Below are positions 34,497 through 43,017 of a stretch of 64,000 bases of DNA, piece after piece. Within the stretch, counting starts at the first letter, position 1, and every line of letters begins with the position of its first letter. Position numbers and translations under genes: made by a program. The stretch lies in NCBI RefSeq assembly GCF_025215155.1, contig NZ_JALHAM010000109.1; one strand, written 5' to 3'. The notes beneath the pieces are model-generated. The model searched no databases and was not told the origin of the DNA. It was given only the letters and a program-made list of their open reading frames with translations. The stretch comes from Dryocola clanedunensis (GTDB taxonomy: Bacteria; Pseudomonadota; Gammaproteobacteria; Enterobacterales; Enterobacteriaceae).

Positions 34497-34592
34497 GGTA
34501 CGGGTCTTATCGGGTTATACCCCCGGCAAGTACCCCTTTAAAAAGACTCACGTCAAGGCACGAGCCTGACGTCAGCCGCGTTCGCGGGGCTG
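34497..34592 (+). promoter_or_regulatory. Structured leader of exuT: three consecutive stem-loops
   Basis: GGTAC (34497-34501) pairs with GTACC (34530-34534) around C/G-rich segments. ACGTCA-(A)-GGC, loop ACGA, GCC-TGACGT forms a nine-pair stem (34550-34572). CAGCCGCG-TTCG-CGGGGCTG (34573-34592) is an eight-base arm with one mismatch and a UUCG tetraloop. They end 24 bases before the ATG, just before the ribosome site. I know of no described element here. Confidence 0.4.
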
Positions 34593-34615
34593 CAAAAGAC
34601 GGGATGAGGTTTGAA

Positions 34616-35917
34616 ATGCGAAAGATTAAAGGCTTGCGCTGGTACATGATAGCCCTGGTCACCATGGGCACCGTGCTGGGTTATCTTACTCGTAACACCG
34701 TGGCCGCCGCCGCACCGACGCTGATGCAAGAACTGCATATTTCGACACAACAATACTCCTATATTATCGCCGCTTATTCAGCGTGTTACACGGTGATGCA
34801 GCCGGTCGCTGGTTACGTTCTCGATATCCTCGGCACTAAGATTGGTTACGCCTTCTTCGCCATCGCCTGGGCAATTTTCTGTGGCGCGACTGCGCTTGCA
34901 GGAAGCTGGGGCGGTCTGGCCGTCGCTCGTGGTGCGGTCGGTGCTGCGGAAGCGGCCATGATCCCTGCGGGCCTGAAAGCCAGCAGCGAATGGTTCCCGG
35001 CGAAAGAGCGCTCCGTCGCCGTGGGTTGGTTTAACGTGGGCTCTTCTATTGGAGCAATGGTCGCACCGCCACTGGTCGTCTGGGCTATCCTGATGCACAG
35101 CTGGCAGATGGCGTTTATTATCTCCGGCGTGTTGAGCTTCGCCTGGGCCATGGCGTGGCTGATGTTCTATAAGCACCCGCGCGATCAGAAGAAGCTGACG
35201 GAAGAGGAGCGTGAATACATCATTGGCGGCCAGGAAGCCCACCACCAGACCAACAACAGCAAAAAGATGTCGGCCTGGCAGATTATCCAGAACCGTCAGT
35301 TCTGGGGTATCGCCCTGCCACGCTTCCTGGCTGAGCCAGCATGGGGGACGTTTAACGCCTGGATCCCATTGTTTATGTTCAAGGTGTATGGCTTTGATCT
35401 AAAACATATCGCCATGTTCGCCTGGATGCCAATGCTGTTTGCCGATCTTGGCTGCGTGCTTGGCGGCTACCTGCCACCGCTGTTCCAGCGCTGGTTTGGC
35501 GTGAACCTGATTGTGTCACGCAAAATGGTTGTGACCATGGGCGCGGTCCTGATGATTGGACCAGGTACCATCGGTCTGTTTACCAGCCCTTATGCGGCAA
35601 TCGCTTTGCTGTGCGTCGGTGGTTTTGCCCACCAGGCGCTGTCCGGGGCGCTGATTACCCTCTCTTCCGACGTGTTCGGACGTAACGAAGTGGCTACTGC
35701 TAACGGCCTGACCGGGATGGCAGCATGGACGGCCAGTACGCTGTTCGCCCTGGTTGTTGGTGCGCTGGCCGATACCATGGGATTCAGCCCGCTGTTTGCT
35801 GCCCTTGCCGTGTTCGATCTGCTGGGTGCGCTGGTTATCTGGACGGTGCTTAAGAATCAGCCGATTAGCGAGCTGCAGACGCCATCAAAAACGGGGCCAG
35901 CCGTCCCTCAGTCGTAG
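34616..35917 (+). CDS. exuT: Hexuronate transporter ExuT
   Basis: Inner-membrane major-facilitator transporter (433 aa) that imports galacturonate and glucuronate with protons. About twelve membrane segments are visible. Conserved blocks include GYLTRNTVAAAAPTL near the N-terminus, KASSEWFPAKERS after segment 4 and RFLAEPAWGTFNAWIP near 260. The start MRKIKGLRWYM matches E. coli and is preceded by GATGAGG; the 42-residue in-frame upstream extension is the structured leader. It feeds UxaC and UxaA, encoded divergently. Confidence 0.95.
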   Translation: MRKIKGLRWYMIALVTMGTVLGYLTRNTVAAAAPTLMQELHISTQQYSYIIAAYSACYTVMQPVAGYVLDILGTKIGYAFFAIAWAIFCGATALAGSWGGLAVARGAVGAAEAAMIPAGLKASSEWFPAKERSVAVGWFNVGSSIGAMVAPPLVVWAILMHSWQMAFIISGVLSFAWAMAWLMFYKHPRDQKKLTEEEREYIIGGQEAHHQTNNSKKMSAWQIIQNRQFWGIALPRFLAEPAWGTFNAWIPLFMFKVYGFDLKHIAMFAWMPMLFADLGCVLGGYLPPLFQRWFGVNLIVSRKMVVTMGAVLMIGPGTIGLFTSPYAAIALLCVGGFAHQALSGALITLSSDVFGRNEVATANGLTGMAAWTASTLFALVVGALADTMGFSPLFAALAVFDLLGALVIWTVLKNQPISELQTPSKTGPAVPQS

Positions 35918-35935
35918 TGACCGCTCACCTTCACA

Positions 35936-35960
35936 AAAGCCGCCGAAAGGCGGCTTTCGC
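35936..35960 (+). terminator. Terminator of exuT
   Basis: AAAGCCGCC-GAAA-GGCGGCTTT, a perfect nine-base stem with a GAAA tetraloop, 19 bases after the stop codon. Confidence 0.75.
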
Positions 35961-36048
35961 ATTTCTGGTCACAGGTACAAAGTAGAGCCAGCGCCAGAAA
36001 AGTGGTATAACAAATCATGTCACCCCGCAGTCTCTCCCGGAGCCTTTT

Positions 36049-36825
36049 ATGGAAGTCATGGAACCCCGTCGCCTGTATCAGCAGCTGGCCGCTGAGTTAA
36101 AACATCGCATTGAAAGCGGCGTCTATCACGTGGGTGAAAAACTGCCCGCTGAGCGCTTTATTGCTGAAGAGAAAAATGTCAGCCGCACGGTGGTACGCGA
36201 AGCGATAATCATGCTGGAAGTAGAAGGCTACGTTGAGGTTCGTAAGGGTTCGGGCATTCATGTCATTTCCAGCCAGGCGAAACATACCCATATCCCTGAT
36301 GAACGCTTTGAGTTCGCAAGCTTTGGGCCTTTTGAGCTTTTACAGGCGCGCCAGCTTATCGAAAGCAATATTGCCGAGTTTGCCGCCACCCAGGTGACCA
36401 AGCAGGATATTGTGAAGCTGATGGAAATTCAGGAGATGGCACGTAAGGAGATGAGCTTCCGGGATTCCGAGTGGGATTTGCACTTCCATACTCAGGTTGC
36501 TCTGGCGACGCAGAATAGCGCGCTGGCGGCAATTGTTGAAAAAATGTGGAGCCAGCGTATTCATAATCCGTACTGGCAAAAACTTCACGAGCACATTGAT
36601 ATGCGCACGGTGGATAACTGGTGTGATGACCACGACAATATTCTCAAGGCTCTGATCCGCAAAGATCCACACGGGGCGAAGCTCGCCATGTGGCAACACC
36701 TTGAGAACACCAAGCAGATGCTGTTTAACGCCACCAGCGACGATTTCGAATTTAACGCCGATCGCTATCTGTTTGCTGAAAACCCGGTGGTTCACCTGGA
36801 AACGTCATCAAACAGTCAAAAATAG
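36049..36825 (+). CDS. exuR: Hexuronate repressor ExuR (GntR/FadR family)
   Basis: Represses exuT and uxaCA in the absence of hexuronate. It has 258 residues, the E. coli length. The N-terminal winged helix contains LPAERFIAEEKNVSRTVVREAIIMLE (in part the recognition helix, about 30-55). The C-terminal FCD ligand-binding domain (about 95-235) has the helical metal-site histidines (DLHFHTQVA, DDHDNIL). GTGGTATAAC at 36002-36011, just upstream, resembles half of a hexuronate operator and could allow autoregulation. The gene follows exuT beyond a terminator. Confidence 0.95.
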   Translation: MEVMEPRRLYQQLAAELKHRIESGVYHVGEKLPAERFIAEEKNVSRTVVREAIIMLEVEGYVEVRKGSGIHVISSQAKHTHIPDERFEFASFGPFELLQARQLIESNIAEFAATQVTKQDIVKLMEIQEMARKEMSFRDSEWDLHFHTQVALATQNSALAAIVEKMWSQRIHNPYWQKLHEHIDMRTVDNWCDDHDNILKALIRKDPHGAKLAMWQHLENTKQMLFNATSDDFEFNADRYLFAENPVVHLETSSNSQK

Positions 36826-37152
36826 TCATTTCTGCCCGCGGGGGTAAGCAAACCAACCAATAGTGTCAGCGTTTGTAAATACCCTCGCCAGCCCCCTCCC
36901 CGGTAAGCAAAATCAATCCTCAACAAAGTACAAATTCTCTGACGCTTTACCCACGGCTTTGTTACAATTAGATGCAATTTCATAGTCTCTGAAGAGCTTT
37001 GTCTTCCAGCGTCTTATTCGTACACACAAGGAGTGGTGACGAAAGACCTGTCCGGGCTATGTGCAAGCGGTTAAATAAAACTAACTCCAGTGCCGCTTTA
37101 TAGCTGACCCGATTCATACCGGCGACCTTAATCGATGTGCCAGGAACACTGA
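36826..37152. other. exuR-yqjA intergenic region with a likely yqjA promoter
   Basis: CTGACG (36939-36944) is followed after 18 bases by TACAAT (36963-36968), leaving a leader of about 180 bases before yqjA. GGTAAGCAAA is repeated at 36843-36852 and 36902-36911. Repeats of this type resemble CpxR half-sites, and yqjA is known to be Cpx-controlled in E. coli. No gene is seen. Confidence 0.4.
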
Positions 37153-37815
37153 ATGGAACTTTTGACCCAACTGCTGAACGCTCTGTGGAGCCAGGATTTT
37201 GAAACGCTTGCCAATCCCGGAATGATTGGCATGCTTTATTTTGTTTTGTTCATGATTCTCTTTCTTGAAAATGGGTTATTGCCCGCCGCATTCCTGCCGG
37301 GTGACAGCCTGCTGGTGCTTGTCGGGGTACTGATTGCCAAAGGCGCAATGGGCTTTCCGCAAACCGTTTTATTATTGACCACCGCCGCAAGCCTGGGCTG
37401 CTGGCTTAGTTACATTCAGGGCCGCTGGCTTGGTAATACGCGTATTGTGCAAAACTGGCTGTCACATTTGCCTGCCCACTATCACCAGCGTGCGCACAAT
37501 CTTTTCCATAAGCATGGCCTTTCCGCCCTGTTAATCGGCAGATTTATTGCTTTTGTTCGCACATTGTTACCAACTATTGCCGGAATTTCTGGTCTGAGTA
37601 ATGCGCGCTTCCAGTTCTTTAACTGGATGAGCGGCCTGCTGTGGGTGTTAATTCTCACCTCTCTGGGATATCTGCTGGGTAAAACGCCGGTATTCCTGAA
37701 ATACGAAGATGCATTGATGTCCTGCCTGATGCTGCTGCCCGTGGTGCTGCTGGTATTTGGCCTGATCGGTTCGTTAATTGTGCTTTGGCGTAAAAAATAC
37801 GGTAACCGTGGTTAG
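37153..37815 (+). CDS. yqjA: DedA-family membrane protein YqjA
   Basis: Inner-membrane protein (220 aa) of the DedA family, which in E. coli supports proton-motive-force-dependent processes, alkaline tolerance and resistance to cationic peptides, and is part of the Cpx regulon. Conserved DedA features: FLENGLLPAAFLPGDSLLVLVG (split here over residues 36-57), the arginine-containing GRFIAFVRTLLPTIAGIS (about 135-152) and several hydrophobic segments. It is followed ten bases later by mzrA, as in E. coli. Confidence 0.95.
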   Translation: MELLTQLLNALWSQDFETLANPGMIGMLYFVLFMILFLENGLLPAAFLPGDSLLVLVGVLIAKGAMGFPQTVLLLTTAASLGCWLSYIQGRWLGNTRIVQNWLSHLPAHYHQRAHNLFHKHGLSALLIGRFIAFVRTLLPTIAGISGLSNARFQFFNWMSGLLWVLILTSLGYLLGKTPVFLKYEDALMSCLMLLPVVLLVFGLIGSLIVLWRKKYGNRG

Positions 37816-37825
37816 AGGGATAACG

Positions 37826-38203
37826 ATGAAACCAGAATTATTGCGTCGCCTACGGGCGGCGCTGCTGATCGCCGGACTTCTGATGAGCGCACTGCTCGTG
37901 TGGTCTGGCATGCAGCAAACGGAATCCACCCTGCAAATCAGCAGCAGCCAGCAGGGGATTAGCATGCCGGACGGTTTTATTGTCTGGCATCATCTGGATG
38001 CGAACGGCATCCGCTTTAAAAGTATTACCCCAGAAAATAACTCGCTGTTAATTAAGTTTGATTCCAGCGCGCAAAGCGAAGCCGCCAAAGCCGTGCTCTA
38101 CAGAACGCTGCCTCGCGGCTATGTGATTGCTCTGCAGGAAGAAAATGACAGTGCCAGTGCCTGGCTCTCGCGTCTGCGTAACCACGGCGACCGTATCGGC
38201 TGA
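37826..38203 (+). CDS. mzrA: Modulator protein MzrA (EnvZ-interacting)
   Basis: Small bitopic inner-membrane protein (125 aa) that in E. coli links the Cpx and EnvZ/OmpR systems by binding EnvZ. One membrane helix is visible (about 10-28), followed by a periplasmic domain with MPDGFIVWHHLDANGIRFKSIT and the AAKAVLYRTLPRGYVIA block. The N-terminal 30 residues differ from E. coli, but the periplasmic domain is well conserved. The start is chosen at MKPELLRR; an upstream in-frame ATG lies within yqjA. Confidence 0.88.
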   Translation: MKPELLRRLRAALLIAGLLMSALLVWSGMQQTESTLQISSSQQGISMPDGFIVWHHLDANGIRFKSITPENNSLLIKFDSSAQSEAAKAVLYRTLPRGYVIALQEENDSASAWLSRLRNHGDRIG

Positions 38204-38371
38204 AGCCGCTGAATATTCTTAATTCATTTGCAAAAATTGGGTTTTCATCCAGTTTTTGTCTATGCTTGAGTTTGATTTAACTGCGCGAAATCAGCGTCTT
38301 TTATCAGATTTTGGACATTGGCTGTCGCCTGAGTGCGCGCATGCCCGCTTTCACAATGGAAGGTTACCATC

Positions 38372-38740
38372 ATGAATTACCGTACCGTATTGGCTATCGC
38401 CCTGTTATCTCTTACTTCTGCCACTCAAGCTGCTTCCCTGTGCAGCGAGAAAGAGGCGGATATTCAGCGTGAAATTGGCTATGCGGAAAAGCATCAGAAT
38501 CAGCACCGCATTGATGGTTTGAATAAAGCGCTAAAAGAAGTCCGGGCCAACTGCACAGATAGCAGCCTGCGCGCCGAACATCAGAAAAAAATCAACGAAC
38601 AAAAAGAAGAGATCGCGGAACGTAAAGCGGATCTTCAGGAAGCCCGCCAGAAAGGCGATGCAGACAAAATTACCAAGCGTGAAGAAAAACTGTCTGAAGC
38701 TGAGCATGAGCTAAAAAGCCTGGAAGCCCGCGATTACTAA
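38372..38740 (+). CDS. yqjC: Periplasmic protein YqjC (DUF1090)
   Basis: A signal peptide (MNYRTVLAIALLSLTSATQAA) precedes an extended, highly charged helical region with heptad-like K/E/Q spacing (EKHQNQHRIDGLNKALKEVR to the end), so a coiled coil is likely. Two cysteines (C24, C52) may pair. It has 122 residues, the E. coli length. First gene of the yqjC-D-E-K cluster. Function unknown. Confidence 0.9.
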   Translation: MNYRTVLAIALLSLTSATQAASLCSEKEADIQREIGYAEKHQNQHRIDGLNKALKEVRANCTDSSLRAEHQKKINEQKEEIAERKADLQEARQKGDADKITKREEKLSEAEHELKSLEARDY

Positions 38741-38776
38741 CATCGAAGGATCAACCTCAAACACCTGGAGAGAACC

Positions 38777-39082
38777 ATGTCAAAAGATACTACATCAGAA
38801 CATTTGCGCGCTGAGTTGAAATCCCTGGCAGATACGCTCGAAGAGGTGCTTAACGCATCGACGGATAAGTCAAAAACCGAACTGGAAAAATTACGCGGCA
38901 AGGCTGAGAAAGCCCTGAAAGAGAGCCGCTATCGCCTTGGTGAAACCAGCGATGTGATTGCAAAACAGACGCGTGAAGCGGCCGCGAAAGCTGACGATTA
39001 TGTGCGTGAAAATCCATGGACTGGCGTAGGTATTGGTGCGGCGATTGGCGTCGTGCTGGGCGTTCTGATGACGCGACGCTAA
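38777..39082 (+). CDS. yqjD: YqjD, ElaB/YgaM-type membrane-anchored ribosome-associated protein
   Basis: 101 residues. A charged helical N-terminal part (residues 1-75) is followed by a C-terminal membrane helix (TGVGIGAAIGVVLGVLMTRR). In E. coli, YqjD is a stationary-phase protein that tethers ribosomes to the inner membrane. GGAGAG lies before the ATG. It is followed two bases later by yqjE, and the cluster is probably one RpoS-type operon. Confidence 0.93.
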   Translation: MSKDTTSEHLRAELKSLADTLEEVLNASTDKSKTELEKLRGKAEKALKESRYRLGETSDVIAKQTREAAAKADDYVRENPWTGVGIGAAIGVVLGVLMTRR

Positions 39083-39084
39083 TT

Positions 39085-39483
39085 ATGGCTGAATCTCGTC
39101 AACCTCAGGGGCCGGGTAAAGGCGTCCTCGGTGTCGGACAGCGTCTGGTGACCATCATCGTAGGGATGGTGGAAACACGCGTACGTCTTGCGGTCGTGGA
39201 ACTGGAAGAGGAGAAAGCCCATCTTGTTCAGCTGCTGCTGATGCTTGGCTTAACCATGTTATTTGCGGCCTTTGGACTGATGAGCCTGATGGTGCTGGTC
39301 ATCTGGGCGGTAGATCCTCAGTACCGCCTGAACGCGATGATTGCTACCACGGTAGTGCTGCTGGCTCTTGCCCTGATAGGCGGTGTCTGGACGTTATATA
39401 AGTCCCGTCAGTCAACTCTGCTGCGTCATACCCGTCGCGAGCTGGAGAATGACCGCGAGCTGCTTGAGGACGAGAAGCCATGA
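39085..39483 (+). CDS. yqjE: Inner-membrane protein YqjE (phage-holin-superfamily-like)
   Basis: 132 residues with two membrane helices (about 50-75 and 82-105) and a charged C-terminal tail. The start MAESRQPQGPGKG begins two bases after the yqjD stop; a longer in-frame ORF starting inside yqjD is rejected. Its last four bases overlap yqjK (ATGA). Function unknown. Confidence 0.92.
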   Translation: MAESRQPQGPGKGVLGVGQRLVTIIVGMVETRVRLAVVELEEEKAHLVQLLLMLGLTMLFAAFGLMSLMVLVIWAVDPQYRLNAMIATTVVLLALALIGGVWTLYKSRQSTLLRHTRRELENDRELLEDEKP

Positions 39484-39773
39484 GTGACCGCGAGCGTAAT
39501 AAGCGTAAAGCGCTGTTGCTGAGCCGCATTCAGCAGCAAAGGCTGGATCTGAGTGCCGGCAAGCGAGAGTGGCTGGAAGTTACCGGTTCTTACGATCGCG
39601 GCTGGCACACTATTATGAGCCTGCGCAGCTATGCGCTTATCGCCAGCAGCGTGATGGCAATCTGGAGTGTCCGTCACCCCAGCTTCCTGATGCGCTGGGC
39701 GAGACGCGGCTTTGGTGCCTGGAGCGCCTGGCGGCTGATACGCAATACGGTGCAGCAGCAAACTCATCCATGA
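39480..39773 (+). CDS. yqjK: YqjK-like protein
   Basis: 97 residues. A basic N-terminal segment (SDRERNKRKALLLSRIQQQRLDL) is followed by a weakly hydrophobic stretch (LIASSVMAIWS). It overlaps yqjE by four bases, so it is translationally coupled. It ends the yqjCDEK cluster; a strong terminator follows. Function unknown. Confidence 0.9.
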   Translation: MSDRERNKRKALLLSRIQQQRLDLSAGKREWLEVTGSYDRGWHTIMSLRSYALIASSVMAIWSVRHPSFLMRWARRGFGAWSAWRLIRNTVQQQTHP

Positions 39774-39774
39774 T

Positions 39775-39803
39775 AAATACCGCCTCCCAGGCGGTATTTT
39801 TTT
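39775..39803 (+). terminator. Intrinsic terminator of the yqjCDEK cluster
   Basis: AAATACCGCC (39775-39784), loop TCCCA, GGCGGTATTT (39790-39799) and a run of T. Confidence 0.9.
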
Positions 39804-39980
39804 GCCTGATATCCTTGCTCAATATATTTGAAGAACAATGACAGTTTTCCTTGCTAACAATCTTATTTCGCCCCGTCTATTATCCTCTCCATCGACAGCG
39901 ACTGCCGGTAACCTCCGGAAATAGCTAAGACATAAATCACCGGGCTGATAGCACCCGAATAAAAAACGTTGGAGAGTAAA

Positions 39981-40373
39981 ATGAAAAAATTAGATGATGC
40001 TGGTGTTCTGTTAGCGCGTATCCTGATGCCGATTCTGTTCATCGTGGCGGGCTGGGGAAAAATTACGGGCTACGCCGGCACGCAACAGTATATGGAATCA
40101 ATGGGCGTACCAGGGTTCCTGTTGCCTCTGACCATTTTGCTTGAATTCGGCGGCGGCCTGGCAATTCTGTTCGGTTTCCTGACCCGTACTACGGCCCTTA
40201 TCACTGCCGTATTTACCCTGCTGACAGCGTTCCTGTTCCACGCTGATTTTGCTCAGGGCCCGAACTCCATCATGTTCATGAAGAACTTTACTATCGCAGG
40301 TGGCTATCTGCTGCTGGCCGTCTTCGGTCCAGGTGCTTACAGCATCGACCGTGCGCTGAATAAAAAGTGGTAA
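39981..40373 (+). CDS. yqjF: DoxX-family inner-membrane protein YqjF
   Basis: 130 residues, the E. coli length, with four membrane helices. Conserved DoxX features: RILMPILFIVAGWGKITGY at the N-terminus, and GGGLAILFGFLTRTTAL in the middle. E. coli YqjF responds to aromatic compounds through YhaJ, which is encoded nearby here too. GGAGAG precedes the ATG. Own terminator follows. Confidence 0.93.
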   Translation: MKKLDDAGVLLARILMPILFIVAGWGKITGYAGTQQYMESMGVPGFLLPLTILLEFGGGLAILFGFLTRTTALITAVFTLLTAFLFHADFAQGPNSIMFMKNFTIAGGYLLLAVFGPGAYSIDRALNKKW

Positions 40374-40393
40374 GCGTTCTATACTGAATCAGT

Positions 40394-40424
40394 AAAAGCG
40401 AAGGCTAATCCCTTCGCTTTTTTA
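40394..40424 (+). terminator. Intrinsic terminator of yqjF
   Basis: AAAAGCGAAGG (40394-40404), loop CTAATC, CCTTCGCTTTT (40411-40421), then T-rich. Confidence 0.9.
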
Positions 40425-40458
40425 TTTCTGCACCAATCAGCACCACGAGGAGAGAAGC

Positions 40459-41451
40459 ATGGGACAGTTAATTGATGGCGTATGGCATGACGTGTGGTAC
40501 GACACCAAATCCACCGGCGGCAGCTTTAAGCGCTCTGAATCTGCCTTCCGTAACTGGCTGACCGCCGATGGTGAGCCGGGTCAGTCAGGCAAGGGCGGAT
40601 TTGCCGCCGAGAAAGGCCGTTACCATCTCTACGTTTCTCTCGCCTGCCCGTGGGCGCACCGCACTCTGATTATGCGCGCGCTGAAAGGCCTGGAGTCGTT
40701 TATCTCCGTTTCTGTGGTCAACCCGCTGATGTTCGAAAACGGCTGGACGTTTAATGACGATTTCCCGGAGGCTACCGGCGACGGGCTTTATCAGCATGAT
40801 TATCTTTATCAGCTGTATTTGCAGGCCGATCCGCACTATTCCGGGCGCGTTACCGTTCCCGTGCTGTGGGATAAGAAAACGCAGACCGTCGTCAGCAACG
40901 AATCCGCTGAAATCATTCGTATGCTCAACTCCGCTTTTGACGCGCTGGGGGCACGAGCCGGGGACTATTATCCACCGGCATTGCGCAGCCAGATTGATGA
41001 GCTGAACGGTTGGATCTACGACACGGTCAATAACGGCGTTTATAAAGCCGGCTTCGCCACAACGCAGGAAGCTTACGACGCGGCGGTTATTCAAGTGTTT
41101 GAATCTCTGGCTCGTCTCGAGCAGATCCTCGATAAGCACCGCTATCTGACGGGCGATACTTTAACCGAAGCGGATATTCGTCTGTGGACCACGCTGGTAC
41201 GCTTTGATCCGGTTTACGTCACCCACTTTAAGTGCGACAAGCATCGGATCAGCGATTATCCGAACCTGTACGGCTTCCTGCGCGATCTCTATCAGCTGCC
41301 GGGCGTGGCGGAAACCGTAAGTTTCCCGCATATCCGCAATCATTATTACCGCAGCCACAAGACCATCAACCCGACCGGAATTATCTCCATCGGCCCTGCG
41401 CAGGATTTGAACGAGCCGCACGGCCGCGATGTGCGGTTTAGCAAAGGTTGA
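40459..41451 (+). CDS. yqjG: Glutathionyl-hydroquinone reductase YqjG
   Basis: A xi-class glutathione transferase (330 aa) that reduces glutathionyl-hydroquinones. The catalytic cysteine lies in the family motif YVSLACPWAHRT (Cys at about 63). The N-terminal thioredoxin-like domain carries VPVLWDKKTQTVVSNESAEI. The C-terminal helical domain has the conserved TLTEADIRLWTTLVRFDPVYV and HYYRSHKTINPTGI. GGAGAG ribosome site. Same position beside yqjF as in E. coli. Confidence 0.95.
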   Translation: MGQLIDGVWHDVWYDTKSTGGSFKRSESAFRNWLTADGEPGQSGKGGFAAEKGRYHLYVSLACPWAHRTLIMRALKGLESFISVSVVNPLMFENGWTFNDDFPEATGDGLYQHDYLYQLYLQADPHYSGRVTVPVLWDKKTQTVVSNESAEIIRMLNSAFDALGARAGDYYPPALRSQIDELNGWIYDTVNNGVYKAGFATTQEAYDAAVIQVFESLARLEQILDKHRYLTGDTLTEADIRLWTTLVRFDPVYVTHFKCDKHRISDYPNLYGFLRDLYQLPGVAETVSFPHIRNHYYRSHKTINPTGIISIGPAQDLNEPHGRDVRFSKG

Positions 41452-41555
41452 TAATATTCGCTTGAGATATGATTTACGCACAATCCATTCAGGGCTATTC
41501 TTGAAGAGATCGCTTACAGATCAAGTGATTGACACTTATTCAAGGCAGGCCGCAA

Positions 41556-41939
41556 ATGGATTGGTATTTCAAAGTATTAAGAAACTATGTTGGCTTTCGC
41601 GGGCGTGCGCGCCGCAAAGAGTACTGGATGTTTATTCTCGTCAACCTGGTGTTGACCGGCGTATTGAGCATTCTGGATAAAATGTTGGGGCTGAAAATCG
41701 CCGCCGATGAAGGGATGCTCACCACGATTTACGGTTTGCTGATCATGTTACCGTCGTGGGCCGTTCAGTTCCGCCGCCTGCACGATACCGATCGTTCAGC
41801 GTGGTGGCTGCTGCTGGTGCTGATCCCAATTATCGGCTGGATCGTGATTCTGATCTTCAACTGTCAGAACGGTACGCCGGGCGAGAACCGCTTTGGCAGC
41901 GATCCGAAGCTGATGGATGCGACATTGGTGAGCGACTAA
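41556..41939 (+). CDS. yhaH: DUF805 inner-membrane protein YhaH
   Basis: 127 residues from MDWYFKVLRNYVGFRGRARR, the conserved DUF805 opening (an upstream ATG at 41529 lacks conservation). Three membrane segments are visible, and a FRRLHDTDRSAWW motif lies between segments two and three. The protein runs slightly longer than E. coli YhaH. Function unknown. A REP pair follows. Confidence 0.92.
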   Translation: MDWYFKVLRNYVGFRGRARRKEYWMFILVNLVLTGVLSILDKMLGLKIAADEGMLTTIYGLLIMLPSWAVQFRRLHDTDRSAWWLLLVLIPIIGWIVILIFNCQNGTPGENRFGSDPKLMDATLVSD

Positions 41940-41946
41940 GGATTGT

Positions 41947-42019
41947 TGGCGGACGCTTAGCTTATCCGCCCTGCAAGGTTCCCGACACGTAAGGTGGGTA
42001 AGCGTCAGCGTTACCCACT
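41947..42019. repeat. REP-type pair between yhaH and yhaJ
   Basis: TTGGCGGACGCTTAGCTTATCCGCC, CTGCAAGG, then GGTGGGTAAGCGTCAGCG-TTACCCAC: two palindromic units between convergent genes. Confidence 0.6.
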
Positions 42020-42021
42020 TT

Positions 42022-42912
42022 TTATTTCAGAAGTTTAGGGATCTCTCGCAGGCACCACGCCTTCGCCTCACCCATGCTGTCCCGCCGCCACGCCATAATA
42101 ATATCAACTTCCCTGATGTACTCCGGGCTGACCACGCGCAGGCGCCCTTCGGCGATGTCCTGCTCCACCAGCGGGTATGGCATCGTGGCGACGCCAAGAC
42201 CCGCCAGCAATGCCTGCCGTTTATCGGCCATTGAGCTGACGGTTAAGCGCGGCTGTTTATCCAGCAGCTGAACGGTGAGTACCGGGCGCTCGCGGGCGGT
42301 ATCCGCCACGGCAATACCGCGATATTTCACACGAGTCACTTCTGAAAGCGGTTCTGGCTCGTTATGAATAGGATGATCCGGTGCGGCGACGTAGACGCTC
42401 ATGACCGAGTAAAGCTTGCGTGAATTGATCTCAGACGAGGAACGGAAGTGCATATCCGGTGCAATCACGATATCTGCCCTTCCCTGCTCCAGGCGCTCCC
42501 AGGCTCCGGCCAGAACTTCGGTGATGACCGACAGCTGGGTATCGGCTTTGCCGGCCAGCTTGTCGACTAACGGGAATAATTTTACCGCGGGAACCAAAGC
42601 TTCGGTGACGATAGTCAGATGCGTTTCCCAACCGCGCGCGAGGGCTTCAGCGTCCGTTGTGAGTTTATCCGCAGCTTCCAGCAGGACTCGCCCACGCTCG
42701 AGCAGCATTCGCCCGACGTTAGTGAATTTAGTGCGATGGCCAGAGCGGTCAAACAGCACAACATCCAGTTCTTCTTCTAATTTTTGCATGGTGTAGCTAA
42801 GCGCAGAAGGCACGCGTCCAAGTTCGTCCGCAGCGGCGGCAAAGCTGCCACGGCGGTCTATTGCGTCCATCACCCTTAGTGCCTCAAGCGTCAATGCTCT
42901 CTCTTTAGCCAT
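42022..42912 (-). CDS. yhaJ: LysR-type regulator YhaJ
   Basis: 296 residues. The N-terminal winged helix has LEALRVMDAIDRRGSFAAAADELG and ALSYTMQKLEEEL (together about 8-55), and the C-terminal substrate-binding domain fills 90-296. In E. coli, YhaJ activates yqjF in response to aromatic nitro-compound breakdown products. It is divergent from yhaK, the standard arrangement. Confidence 0.94.
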   Translation of the reverse strand: MAKERALTLEALRVMDAIDRRGSFAAAADELGRVPSALSYTMQKLEEELDVVLFDRSGHRTKFTNVGRMLLERGRVLLEAADKLTTDAEALARGWETHLTIVTEALVPAVKLFPLVDKLAGKADTQLSVITEVLAGAWERLEQGRADIVIAPDMHFRSSSEINSRKLYSVMSVYVAAPDHPIHNEPEPLSEVTRVKYRGIAVADTARERPVLTVQLLDKQPRLTVSSMADKRQALLAGLGVATMPYPLVEQDIAEGRLRVVSPEYIREVDIIMAWRRDSMGEAKAWCLREIPKLLK

Positions 42913-43017
42913 CTCGTTCTCATTCAGGAAATTTGAACATAGCGAGCAGATTAACTGGCTAACAATGCAGCGTCCAGATCTTTACCATGGCTTAAGTGTA
43001 AAAGAGGTCAAAATATT

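Noticed and set aside
34490..34615. 42-residue N-terminal extension of exuT
   Set aside because: It covers the structured leader, lacks homology to ExuT, and the conserved N-terminus starts at 34616 behind a good ribosome site.
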